Source of the DNA: Candidatus Obscuribacter sp.
GTDB taxonomy: Bacteria > Cyanobacteriota > Vampirovibrionia > Obscuribacterales > Obscuribacteraceae
DNA length: 64,000 nt
NCBI GenBank assembly: GCA_016718315.1
Contig: JADKDV010000008.1
Span: 62,001-126,000, forward strand
Direction of reading: 5' to 3'
Shown here: piece after piece, positions 15,588 through 24,289 of the stretch
Numbering within the stretch: the stretch's first letter is position 1
How the letters are laid out: each line of letters begins with the position of its first letter
Position numbers and translations under genes: made by a program
The notes under the pieces: generated by a model
The model's input: only the letters and a program-made list of their open reading frames with translations
Told to the model about the DNA's origin: nothing
The model's database searches: none

Positions 15588-16397
15588 ATGACATCCAGTA
15601 CCCGAAAAGAAAACCCAATTGCCAGTCCCTTCTTGTGGATAGAAGGACAGTTTGCCGTTGGCGTAACCCTGCTTGGACAGGTCTTAATTCTCTGGTTTAG
15701 GACAGTGGCATACATGCTCACTGGTCAAATTGACTGGAAAGAAACCATCCGTCAAATGTATATGATCGGGGTGCTCTCATTTGTGGTAGTCAGCATCACA
15801 GCCCTGTTTACAGGCTTTGCTATGTCACTACAGATATCAAGAGAATTAGTCCAGTTTGGCGCCGATACTTCGATTGGTGGTGTAGTCTCGCTTGCACTGG
15901 TAAGAGAGATTGGTCCCATCACAGCTGGTGTCATCGTGGCTGGTCGCGTCGGCTCGTCTATTGCAGCTGAGTTAACCACCATGATGATTACAGAGCAAAT
16001 CGATGCTCTCAAAGTGATGCGTGTAGACCCAGTCAAATTTCTTGTGGTGCCAAGATATACAGCTGCTTTGATTATGATCCCTACACTCTCTGTATATGCC
16101 ATGTTTACCGGCCTTGTCGCCGGTATCGTGATTGCTCAAGCAGCTGCCAATGTGCCTCCCGATACGTTTCTTGACTCTGTCAAACAGACAATTCTTGACC
16201 GCGACTTTAGCGTGCACTTCCTCAAATCACTCATAAATGCCACAGTCATTATCATGTTTAGCTGTGCCATCGGACTACACACCAGAGGCGGCGCCGAGGA
16301 TGTAGGCATAGCCACGACTCGCACAATTGTCTGGACAATGATCTCTATATTTATTCTCAATTTTGTCGTTACCTCAGTCACCTATGCACCGCGCTGA
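15588..16397 (+). CDS. mlaE: MlaE-family ABC transporter permease
   Basis: 269 residues with about five membrane helices. It carries the family block LVREIGPITAGVIVAGRVG (about 104-122) and the conserved TEQIDALKVM coupling segment (about 134-143). MlaE is the inner-membrane permease of the MCE-type phospholipid transport system that keeps outer-membrane lipid asymmetry. The ATPase mlaF follows after 25 bases and the MCE protein mlaD after that, so the operon order is classical E-F-D. Length is normal. The ATG at 15588 lacks a clear ribosome site, so leaderless or weak initiation is possible. Confidence 0.93.
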   Translation: MTSSTRKENPIASPFLWIEGQFAVGVTLLGQVLILWFRTVAYMLTGQIDWKETIRQMYMIGVLSFVVVSITALFTGFAMSLQISRELVQFGADTSIGGVVSLALVREIGPITAGVIVAGRVGSSIAAELTTMMITEQIDALKVMRVDPVKFLVVPRYTAALIMIPTLSVYAMFTGLVAGIVIAQAAANVPPDTFLDSVKQTILDRDFSVHFLKSLINATVIIMFSCAIGLHTRGGAEDVGIATTRTIVWTMISIFILNFVVTSVTYAPR

Positions 16398-16422
16398 TTA
16401 ATAGGAATAAAAGGAAAGACAA

Positions 16423-17157
16423 ATGGCAGCAAGAAGCGCAGAACCAATCCTTGAACTTGTGAATATTCACAAGGCTTTTGGCGATCGACAAATTCTCAAG
16501 GGCGTGAGTTTTCAAGTTTTTGCAGGCGAAATGCTCGGGCTCATAGGACCGTCGGGCTGCGGCAAATCCACTATTTTAAAAATCATCTGCGGATTATTAG
16601 AGCCAGATCAGGGTGAAGTCATCAAACGTTCTGATGATATCGGACTGGTCTTCCAGGGCTCGGCTCTCCTCAACTCCCTGACCGTGCGCGAAAACCTCGC
16701 CATTGCTTTGCAAGCACGCAAACTAAGTCGCAAAGAGTCAGATCGCATTATCAGTGAGCGCCTTAAAATGGTTGGACTGGAAGGCTTTGAAGAGTTTTCA
16801 CCGACCAAGTTATCAGGTGGTCAACAAAAGCGTACAAGTTTTGCCAGAGCTATTGTCAACGATCCTAAAATCATTCTCTACGATGAGCCCACCACTGGTC
16901 TCGATCCTGTCATGTCCACAGTTATCGAAGATTACATGATCGACCTGGAGCGCAGTCTGCAAGCCGCCTCCATCGTTGTCACCCACCAGCACTCCACCTG
17001 GACTCGCACTGCCGACAGGGTCCTGCTTATGCATGCTGGCAAAATCGTCTGGGAAGGCACCCCAGAAGAAGGAGTTACCTCCGAAGACCCATATATGAAA
17101 CAATTTGCTCACGCCACTCGGGAAGGTCCGATGCTGGTAGGGGCGGTAGAAGACTAG
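16423..17157 (+). CDS. mlaF: MlaF-family ABC transporter ATPase
   Basis: 244 residues; AAAGGAAAG precedes ATG 16423. It has a Walker A GPSGCGKST at 42-50, a Q-loop VFQGSALLNSLTV, signature LSGGQQKR starting at 130, Walker B IILYDEPTTGLDP with D154/E155, and H-loop VVTHQHS. The energy-coupling subunit for MlaE. It ends 5 bases before mlaD, so translation is probably coupled. Confidence 0.94.
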   Translation: MAARSAEPILELVNIHKAFGDRQILKGVSFQVFAGEMLGLIGPSGCGKSTILKIICGLLEPDQGEVIKRSDDIGLVFQGSALLNSLTVRENLAIALQARKLSRKESDRIISERLKMVGLEGFEEFSPTKLSGGQQKRTSFARAIVNDPKIILYDEPTTGLDPVMSTVIEDYMIDLERSLQAASIVVTHQHSTWTRTADRVLLMHAGKIVWEGTPEEGVTSEDPYMKQFAHATREGPMLVGAVED

Positions 17158-17162
17158 GAATC

Positions 17163-18669
17163 ATGAATTCAAAACCAAATCTTGAAATCAGAGTCGGGCT
17201 ATTTTTTATAATAGCTATGTTTATGCTGACCATAGGCTGGTCCTGGCTTAAAGGCATTTCGCTGACTCACCCACCGCAAAGATTTATCGTCACTTTTGGT
17301 GACGTGGCTGGTCTTAACAACAACGCCCCCGTCAATATCAACGGCGTGCGCGTAGGCACCGTCGAACAAATTGAGCTAACTCAAATCACCTCCACTCAAG
17401 TTACCGAAAACGAAAATATCACCAGAGCCGAAACAGCCACAGAGACTGGCGTAGTCCAGACTGAGACAAAGACTGACACTACTAAAGTGACCACAGATAT
17501 TAGTGCCGATACCGCTGGCGTAAACACCGAGCCCACCAATGTGCCCACGCCAGATGCAGCAAAGTTTGCTAGCAATCAAAAGTCTGTCGATGCCGCTGCC
17601 AAAAAATTGCGCGAGCGCGTGGTCAACGTCAAAGTGCACCTCAAAATCAACACTGAAGCAATCACAATCCCCGAAGGCTCCTCTATCACTATTCAGACCC
17701 AGGGTCTGGTGGGTGCCAAGTACATCGAGATCACATTGCCCGACAGCACACCAACTGGTGGTTTTAAATACATCTCAGAAGGCGAAACTGTGGTCGGTCA
17801 AGATCCAGTGCGCATCGAGCTTGTCATGAACAAGATTGCCACCAAGATGAACGACATCGTCACATCAGTCGGCTCCGAAGAAGTCGGCGTCAGCCTGGCA
17901 GATGCCCTCAAACACTCTGGCGAAGCCGTTAATAGCTTCAACCAGGCAGCTAAAAAGCTGGACAAAAATATGGAGCGCTTCCAAAAGGCAGCTGACAGTT
18001 TTACCGATACATCTAAAAAAGTCGGCGATGCTGCAGTCGAAGCAAAGAGCGCAGTCAAAGGCGCTGGCACATTCTTTCAGACAAGGCGACCAGACTCTTG
18101 TGACAGTAAATGGTCTAGCCAAGGACATGAAACAAGCCAGCGGCAAGGTCAACAAAATCCTAGACAATCCAGCTCTCACCTCGGATATCAAAGAGACAGT
18201 CAATCTAGCCAAACAAACAGCAGACTCGATTGGCGTCACAATCAAACAACTCAACTCTACTCTTGGCGACCAACCCATGCGCCAGGACTTGATCTCCATG
18301 CTCACTAAAATCAATGACTCAGTCAATTCTATTGAGCGCTCTGTCAAAACTGTAGACAAAATATCCGGCGACCAGGAGCTGAGATCCGACCTCAAGCAGA
18401 TACTCAGCCAGGCTCGCACCACCATGGACAAAGTCGAAACCTTGGTTAACGAGCCAGACTTCAAAACCGATCTCAGAAGTACAATGGTCAAAGTGCGCAG
18501 CGCTGCCACAAATGTGGACACAGCAGCACTACAGTTGCAGCAAGTCCTAGGTCAACCCAGACCACTGCTCAAGATGCTCTTTGGCAGACCTGGCAAACTT
18601 AAGACCACTACAACTACAACCCAAAAAGACGGCAAGACCGAAGTCAAATCAGAGACCACGGCAAAATAA
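17163..18669 (+). pseudogene. mlaD: MlaD-like MCE-domain protein, interrupted by a single-base frameshift
   Basis: The first frame (ATG 17163, AGGA upstream) gives an N-terminal anchor (about 8-31) and an MCE domain (VTFGDVAGLNNNAPVNINGVRVGTVEQI in part, later IPEGSSITIQTQGLVGAKYIEITLP in part). Between the two MCE halves lies a Thr/Glu-rich insert of about 70 residues. After the MCE domain a long amphipathic helical region follows. Near 18078-18085 the sense jumps to the next frame: removing one base from CAGACAAGG restores ...FFQQGDQTLVTVNG..., and the new frame then runs to 18669 with a helical tail typical of the family. No slippery site is visible. Without the shift, the first frame ends at 18308 with nonsense Ser/Gln-rich sequence. 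It is either a real lesion or a sequencing error. Confidence 0.85.
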
Positions 18670-18710
18670 AAACAAATAGCCGCTCTTAATGGCTATCAAA
18701 AGGAGCAAAA

Positions 18711-20159
18711 ATGGCACTGGAAACAGTCATCGGTCTGGAAGTACACGCCCAGCTCAAGACTAACACCAAAATATTTTGCAGCTGCCCCACCGCCTTTGCC
18801 GCCGAAGAAAACACCCAGGTCTGCCCGGTGTGTCTCGGTATGCCCGGCGTATTGCCTGTACTCAACAAAAAAGTAGTTGAGTTTGGTATCCGCACGGGTC
18901 TTGCACTCAACTGCGAAATCGCCTCCAACTGCCGCTTTGATCGCAAAAATTACTTTTACGCCGACCTGCCTAAAGGCTATCAAATCAGCCAGCTAGACAA
19001 GCCAATCTGTCTTGGTGGTCACATCGAAGTCAACGGCCGTCAAATCAAACTCAACCGCGCCCACCTCGAAGAAGACGCCGGTAAATTGGTCCACGCTGGT
19101 GCTGCCGGTCTGCACGGCTCGGACTATAGCAAGGTGGACTTTAACCGCTCTAGCATGCCTTTGCTCGAAATAGTCAGCGAGCCAGACTTACACAGCCCAG
19201 AAGAAGCCCGACTCTATCTCACTGAGCTGCGCTCTATTTTGCGCTACATCGAAGTCTGCGATGGCAACCTGGAAGAAGGCAGCTTTAGATGCGATGCCAA
19301 CGTCTCAATGCGCCCAGTCGGCTCAACAGAGCTTGGCACTAAAACCGAAATCAAAAACATGAACAGCTTTAAGGCCGTACAACGCGCCATCCAGTCTGAA
19401 ATAGAAAGACAGACAAAAATGATTGAGGCTGGCGAGCGCATTGTGCAGGAAACAAGACTGTGGAACGAAGCTGAAGGCAAGACTTTTCCCATGCGCTCCA
19501 AAGAAGAAGCGCACGACTATCGCTACTTCCCAGAGCCAGATTTGATGCCAGTCACAATTAGCCGCGAGTGGGTGCAGCAAATCAGAGAGCAGCTCCCTGA
19601 GCTGCCAGCCGAACGCCGTCATCGTTATCTAAATGAGCACGGACTCTCTAGCGAAGACTCTATCGTCCTTGCCGAAACCAGAGAATTAAGTGACTTTTTT
19701 GATACTGCAGTCTCACTCGGCGCACCAGCCAAAGCCGCCTGCAACTGGCTGATGGGACCGACCATGGCTTACCTCAAAGATAGCAAAAAAGAGTTTACCG
19801 AAGTCAAATTGACGCCACAAAATCTAGCTGACATCTGTGCAGCTGTAAGCTCTGGCAAAATCGGCTCCACTGCCGCCAAACAGCTCCTGGTCGAGCTATT
19901 AGAGAGTGGTGGCGACGTCAGCAAACTAATCGAGAGCAAAGGTCTGGCTCAAGTCTCAGACGAAGGCCCAATCAAAGCTATGGTGCAAGCCGTGCTCGAT
20001 AAGAGCCCAAGCCAGATTGCCGAGTACGCTAGCGGTAAGACAAAAGTACGTCAGTACTTTTTTGGTGAAGTAATGAAAGCAGCCAAAGGCAAAGCCAACC
20101 CGCAGGTTATCAACAAACTGCTGGATGAGATGCTACCGACCCCGGCTGAGCAGGCTTAA
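18711..20159 (+). CDS. gatB: Aspartyl/glutamyl-tRNA(Asn/Gln) amidotransferase subunit B
   Basis: 482 residues; AAAAGGAG before ATG 18711. The N-terminus (LETVIGLEVHAQLKTNTKIFC) and the blocks VCLGMPGVLP, PKGYQISQ, RCDANVSMRP, TEIKNMNSF and YRYFPEPDL are diagnostic of GatB. The C-terminal YqeY-like helical domain is present to the end (NKLLDEML). With GatA and GatC it converts misacylated Glu-tRNA(Gln) or Asp-tRNA(Asn) to the amidated form; gatA and gatC are not in this window. AAA strongly outnumbers AAG (about 27 to 7 by eye), which contrasts with the AAG-biased blocks. Confidence 0.97.
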   Translation: MALETVIGLEVHAQLKTNTKIFCSCPTAFAAEENTQVCPVCLGMPGVLPVLNKKVVEFGIRTGLALNCEIASNCRFDRKNYFYADLPKGYQISQLDKPICLGGHIEVNGRQIKLNRAHLEEDAGKLVHAGAAGLHGSDYSKVDFNRSSMPLLEIVSEPDLHSPEEARLYLTELRSILRYIEVCDGNLEEGSFRCDANVSMRPVGSTELGTKTEIKNMNSFKAVQRAIQSEIERQTKMIEAGERIVQETRLWNEAEGKTFPMRSKEEAHDYRYFPEPDLMPVTISREWVQQIREQLPELPAERRHRYLNEHGLSSEDSIVLAETRELSDFFDTAVSLGAPAKAACNWLMGPTMAYLKDSKKEFTEVKLTPQNLADICAAVSSGKIGSTAAKQLLVELLESGGDVSKLIESKGLAQVSDEGPIKAMVQAVLDKSPSQIAEYASGKTKVRQYFFGEVMKAAKGKANPQVINKLLDEMLPTPAEQA

Positions 20160-20173
20160 GCACTTAGCTCAAT

Positions 20174-20205
20174 GAGCCTATAAAATGAAAAGGCTCGACA
20201 ATTTT
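20174..20205 (+). terminator. Weak hairpin after gatB
   Basis: GAGCCT (20174-20179) pairs with AGGCTC (20191-20196); GACAATTTTGAC follows. The stem is short, so efficiency is doubtful. Confidence 0.35.
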
Positions 20206-20265
20206 GACTGCCCACCCGATGTAAAGAGCACCCCGGGGTGGTATGAATAGTTAAGAGGGAAAGTG

Positions 20266-20967
20266 ATGGTAGCCTGGCGCTCAAAAATACTGACGGTCCT
20301 TGTGGCGCTTGCTTTTGGTAGCGCTGCGTCCGCCACTGATTTTAGAGGCTACTTTGCGCCAGCTGTGCTGGTCAGCAACATGCAAAACAATTTGATGTAC
20401 TCACCAGTCGGCATGGGTGAGGTAACGTCCAAGGCAGGCTTCCGCGTGCACCCTGTGACTGGTCACGGCGACTTCCACAATGGTGTGGACCTGGCAGCTC
20501 GTCTCAACGACAAAGTCTATTGCCTCCTTGATGGTGTAGTCACTCGCGTGGGCTGGCGTGGCAACCTCGGTGTAGCCGTAGAGATTTACCATCCGTATCC
20601 CAACGTACGCACGATAGTCGGTCACCTCAACGCTTACTCCGTACGTCCGGGCGAGCCAGTCATGCGCGGTCGAGTGATAGGTTATGCCGGCACCACCGGT
20701 CGCTCCACTGGTGTACACGTGCACTACACGGTGATAAAAGAAGACACCAACGAATACATCGAGCCGTATATGTTTATCAAACAAGTGCCGCAATATGTGA
20801 TGCAATTGCGCACAGTGCAGGCTCAGATGATGCGCAACCAAAACATGCGCTCATACAAACAAAAGCTCGACAATAATCTAATTGAGACAACTGCTCAAAA
20901 CACCGAAGATCTGCCAGAAGGCAAGCCCGGCAAAGAAAAAGATCCACCATCATCAATGGAGCCCTAG
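20266..20967 (+). CDS. Exported M23-family peptidase (LytM/peptidoglycan hydrolase type)
   Basis: 233 residues from ATG 20266 (GTG at 20263 is also possible; GAGGGAAAG is upstream). Signal peptide to about residue 24 (ALAFGSAASA). The M23 zinc site is visible: the H-x-x-x-D ligand pair in DFHNGVDLAA and the H-x-H in GVHVHYTV, with the GRVIGYAGTTGRSTG turn between. Such enzymes cut peptidoglycan cross-links during growth or are inactive activators of amidases; here all metal ligands are present. A C-terminal helical, polar tail of about 60 residues may bind partners. Confidence 0.9.
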   Translation: MVAWRSKILTVLVALAFGSAASATDFRGYFAPAVLVSNMQNNLMYSPVGMGEVTSKAGFRVHPVTGHGDFHNGVDLAARLNDKVYCLLDGVVTRVGWRGNLGVAVEIYHPYPNVRTIVGHLNAYSVRPGEPVMRGRVIGYAGTTGRSTGVHVHYTVIKEDTNEYIEPYMFIKQVPQYVMQLRTVQAQMMRNQNMRSYKQKLDNNLIETTAQNTEDLPEGKPGKEKDPPSSMEP

Positions 20968-20998
20968 CACTAATTTATTAGTGACTTTGACTTGCTAC
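20968..20998 (+). terminator. Small hairpin after the M23 gene
   Basis: CACTAA (20968-20973), loop TTTA, TTAGTG (20978-20983), starting directly at the stop codon. Only a partial T-rich tail follows. Confidence 0.35.
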
Positions 20999-21046
20999 AA
21001 TCTGCACCAAAACTTACCTCCCGGTAAAAACAACAGGAGATACGCG

Positions 21047-21532
21047 GTGCAAAGAATCACTAACTGCCTCTGGTTTGATGGACAGGCAGAAGAAGCAGCA
21101 AAGTTTTATACATCCATCTTTAAAAACTCAAAGATTTTGGATGTAGTGCGCTACACCGCAAACTCATCCAAAGCTAGCGGTCAGCCTGTTGGTGATGTGA
21201 TGACTGTAAGTTTTGAGCTGGACGGTCAAAAGTTTTTGGCTCTCAATGGCGGCTCACACTATAAATTTACCCCGGCGATTTCGCTCATGGTGGCATGCGA
21301 GACTCAAGCTGAGCTGGACCATATGTGGGACAAACTCTCAGATGGCGGTGGACCAGTACAGTGCGGCTGGCTAACTGACAAGTTTGGTGTCTCGTGGCAA
21401 GTAATACCAAACATGCTCGACAAGCTCCTCGTCAGTGGCGACGAAGAGAGGACAGACAGAGTCATGGCAGCGGTGACCAGTATGATCAAGCTGGACATCG
21501 ATACAATGCAAAAAGCGTATGATGGTAAATAG
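21047..21532 (+). CDS. PhnB/3-demethylubiquinone-methyltransferase-like VOC protein
   Basis: 161 residues from GTG 21047, preceded by AGGAGA at good spacing. The family motifs are evident: ITNCLWFDGQAEEAAKFYTS at the start, then FELDGQKFLALNGG, a middle segment VACETQAELDHMWDKLSDGG and the closing CGWLTDKFGVSWQVIP. These are features of the VOC-fold proteins related to PhnB. No metal-binding triad can be assigned with confidence, and cellular role and substrate are unknown for this subgroup. Single gene; no operon partner is obvious. Confidence 0.88.
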   Translation: MQRITNCLWFDGQAEEAAKFYTSIFKNSKILDVVRYTANSSKASGQPVGDVMTVSFELDGQKFLALNGGSHYKFTPAISLMVACETQAELDHMWDKLSDGGGPVQCGWLTDKFGVSWQVIPNMLDKLLVSGDEERTDRVMAAVTSMIKLDIDTMQKAYDGK

Positions 21533-21635
21533 CCAAAACCAAAAACAGGGGAGCTTGCACCACATATAGTGCCAAGCTGACACCAAAATACCAAAACCAG
21601 CTCAAAAACTTTTTTTACTCACCGCCAGCATTAAC

Positions 21636-21910
21636 TTGCTGGTTTATTCTGCATTTCCCGCTCCAGCGCTAGCCAGTCCTTCGCCAGTCAGTCCAGTTGC
21701 GACCAATTCAAAACCGAGTACGGCAAAGACTGCCCAAAAACAGACAGTAAATAAAGCCAGTTCAGAACAGCCAACGCTCCGGCTGTACAAAGGCTACTTC
21801 CCTTATCATGCTTGCCTGCAAGTCACTATCGATGAAGTAATCAAAAAGCCAGAGCGGGTTTTACTGCTAAAAGCGACTATTAACGATGTCTACCGCGGCA
21901 ACTACAAAAA
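21636..21910 (+). repeat. Near-identical direct repeat, copy 1
   Basis: Matches 22974-23250 almost base for base, with a handful of substitutions, one compensating insertion/deletion pair and a 2-base length difference. It encodes the end of the signal peptide and the first part of the mature protein. Identity stops abruptly after ACTACAAAAA. Confidence 0.85.
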
Positions 21911-22847
21911 TGGTTCTTCTCTATACTTTTCGTTCTTTGATGAACTAGATGGTCCAATTTCATTTTCCAATCTCAACTCCCTAAAAAACAGCAGACAAAT
22001 AATTGCTTTTAATCAGTGGCCAGAGGAAATCAACAAACCTGAGCTAAACAATGGCTTCAAAAAACTGAGACATATATCCAAAAATTCCATTAGCGATCTA
22101 TGGATACCCTATGCAAAAAAAGGCTTTAGACCTTGCGACATCGGACAAATTAAGGCATTGATCAAAGATTCACCAACTCAGCCTGAGCAAGCAAGAGTTG
22201 CGTTTCAGAGTGTACTTGAGACTAAATGGACACCGGAACGCATCAATGACTTTTGTAGGTCCGAAAATCAATGGCCCGTGGGGGGTGCAACCGAACACAC
22301 GGCAAACTATGGAGACGACTGGGCACCTATCTGTATGCATACAAACAGAGCCAATGAACTCCGAGGGAAAGCAGTAATCTGGCAAGCAGCTGTCCACAAC
22401 AATGTTCCGACGTACTACAACATTTTCGTTTCTTCTACAGGTGCCAACTCTGGAAGTTGGAATTTGGAGGTTGCCAGTCCATCTTTAGAAGAATGGACTG
22501 ATGACGATTTCTTGATGCACAGAGTTAGTCAATCGATAGCTCAATCTGCTTACGCTCAGTTTATTGTCAATGCCTACGCACATAAGAAGGCTACAATTGA
22601 TAGGAGTCTTTTCAACAACCGTTCAAAAGAAACTGTCTTAAAGGACAAAAACGGCATAGCCATCGCCTATCAGTGTCAGCTCGATAATGGCAAAACACTG
22701 ACTGCCGTGCTCTCTGATGACACATCAAAGTCCATAGACAGGATCCTCATCAATGGCACATTAGACAGCGGCTGGACGGACATGTACAAGAACAGCAAAT
22801 CAAATCATGATAAGTGCAGAGCCGAAGCATGCAAACCAACGCACTAA
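21636..22847 (+). CDS. Secreted protein of unknown family, copy 1 (start codon lost or unusual)
   Basis: About 403 residues from a TTG at 21636, but that start falls inside a signal peptide. Reading back in frame to 21588 gives a perfect secretory leader (PKPAQKLFLLTASINLLV...PALA) opened by ATA rather than ATG. So either an ATA/TTG start is used or the start codon has mutated. The mature part has a Ser/Thr/Lys linker, then a beta-rich domain with LWIPYAKKGF, ETKWTPERINDFCR and a C-terminal YQCQLDNGKTLTAVLSDD unit. No known family. The first 275 bases are nearly identical to copy 2, while the rest is diverged. Confidence 0.55.
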   Translation: MLVYSAFPAPALASPSPVSPVATNSKPSTAKTAQKQTVNKASSEQPTLRLYKGYFPYHACLQVTIDEVIKKPERVLLLKATINDVYRGNYKNGSSLYFSFFDELDGPISFSNLNSLKNSRQIIAFNQWPEEINKPELNNGFKKLRHISKNSISDLWIPYAKKGFRPCDIGQIKALIKDSPTQPEQARVAFQSVLETKWTPERINDFCRSENQWPVGGATEHTANYGDDWAPICMHTNRANELRGKAVIWQAAVHNNVPTYYNIFVSSTGANSGSWNLEVASPSLEEWTDDDFLMHRVSQSIAQSAYAQFIVNAYAHKKATIDRSLFNNRSKETVLKDKNGIAIAYQCQLDNGKTLTAVLSDDTSKSIDRILINGTLDSGWTDMYKNSKSNHDKCRAEACKPTH

Positions 22848-22919
22848 ACCCACCAACCACGGAGCCTCATTCAAATTCGTCCTTGCAAAGACCGGGAGAA
22901 ATTGGAGTAATTTGCCGCG

Positions 22920-24212
22920 GTGTTTAACCCCTCAACTATCCTACAAACTTGCCTACTAAATACCAGCACGATTTTGCTGGTTTATTCTGCATTTCCCGCT
23001 CCAGCGCTAGCCAGTCCTTCGCCAGTCAGTCCAGTTGCGACCAATTCAAAACCGAGTACGGCAAAGACTCGCCCAAAACAGACAACAAATAAAGCCAGTT
23101 CAGAACAGCCACCACTCCACGGCTGTACAAAGGCTACTTCCCTTATCATGCTTGCCTGCAAGTCACTATCGATGAAGTAATCAAAAAGCCAGAGCGGGTT
23201 TTACTGCTAAAAGCGACTATTAACGATGTCTACCGCGGCAACTACAAAAAGGGCTCGACCTTAAATCTCACAGTCGATGATAACGGAGCAACACCAACAT
23301 CAGCCGCGCCTGCCATAGATAGCACGAGCCCAACATCATTTACTTTTTTATCAACCCTAAAAAACACAAAACAGATTGTGGCTTTTAACATCGCACCAAA
23401 ATGGGACCCAAATCCCAAGATTCCAGGAGCTAAAGACAGAGTTTGCAATCTCTGGATACCCTATGCGGGCAGAGGATTTACTCAAAAAGACCTGACACAA
23501 CTAAAAACACTAATCACAGACTCGCCGACACAACCAGCTAAAGCCAAAGCTGCATTTCAAAAGCTGCTTGAGACCAAGTGGACCCCAGACAGAATCAATG
23601 ACTACTGCAGACCTGAAACCCAAAGAAATTGGCTGTCCCCTTTTGACGGTACTGGAATGATCGATTGGACCGGCACATTGCATGCCAGCAAAGCCTCCAC
23701 TCTCAAAGGCAAAACAATAGAGTGGCTAGCCGATGTTAGCCATAACTCGCCAATCCTTTACACCATCAATATCAGTTCACCAGACCAAAATTATTCGGGT
23801 TGGGATCTACAGCTCGCTGATCCATCTATTGTGGAGTGGACTGACCAAGACTTCCTGCTATTTAGAGTAAAAATCAATAGAGCTTGCTGCTTTTGCTCTG
23901 GCATCGCTAAACAAGTTTGTTCAACCGGCAGAGTCTGACTATCTGCATTTGTTTTCCGTGACGGGAACATCGGTAGCAAAAGACCAGAGCGGCAAAGTCA
24001 CAGCCTGCCTCTATAGGCTCGACAATGGCAAGACATTGACTGCTCTGCTTACTGACGACAGATCGCAGTCAGTAGACAAGATCCTCATCGATGGTAAATT
24101 TGACCCTGGATGGACTGCGATGTACAAAGACTATCCATGCAACCTTAAGAAGTGCAAGGACATAGTTCAGCAAAACCAGACCAAGTCTGGCGTAAATCAG
24201 TCCACTGACTGA
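22920..24212 (+). pseudogene. Copy 2 of the secreted protein, broken by two frameshifts
   Basis: GTG 22920 opens a full signal peptide (LLNTSTILLVYSAFPAPALA). Near 23110 two extra bases (CTCCACGG against CTCCGG in copy 1) shift the frame. The homologous sense resumes in another frame (LWIPYAGRGF, ETKWTPDRINDYCR) until about 23868-23873. There, dropping one A from an A5 run restores SIELAAFALASLN..., running to 24212 (YRLDNGKTLTALLTDD). It is thus a recognisable homologue of copy 1 with two lesions. The second is homopolymeric and could be a sequencing error; the first is not. Confidence 0.8.
22974..23250 (+). repeat. Near-identical direct repeat, copy 2
   Basis: Partner of 21636-21910. Downstream of it the two genes show only moderate protein similarity, so this segment was either copied recently or homogenised by gene conversion. 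Confidence 0.85.
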
Positions 24213-24237
24213 TACAACCAACCATGGGCATCATATA

Positions 24238-24289
24238 GCAGCCTGCCACTAATGCAATTTGATTGCTAGAGCAGGCTGCGATTTTATCA
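24238..24289 (+). terminator. Terminator between convergent genes
   Basis: GCAGCCTGC (24238-24246) pairs perfectly with GCAGGCTGC (24271-24279). An inner GCAA/TTGC pairs as well, and GATTTTATC follows on the plus strand. Confidence 0.65.

Noticed and set aside
18070..18095. Programmed +1 frameshift in mlaD
   Set aside because: No slippery run, internal stop context or stimulatory element is visible at the junction, so a mutation or sequencing error is the simpler reading.
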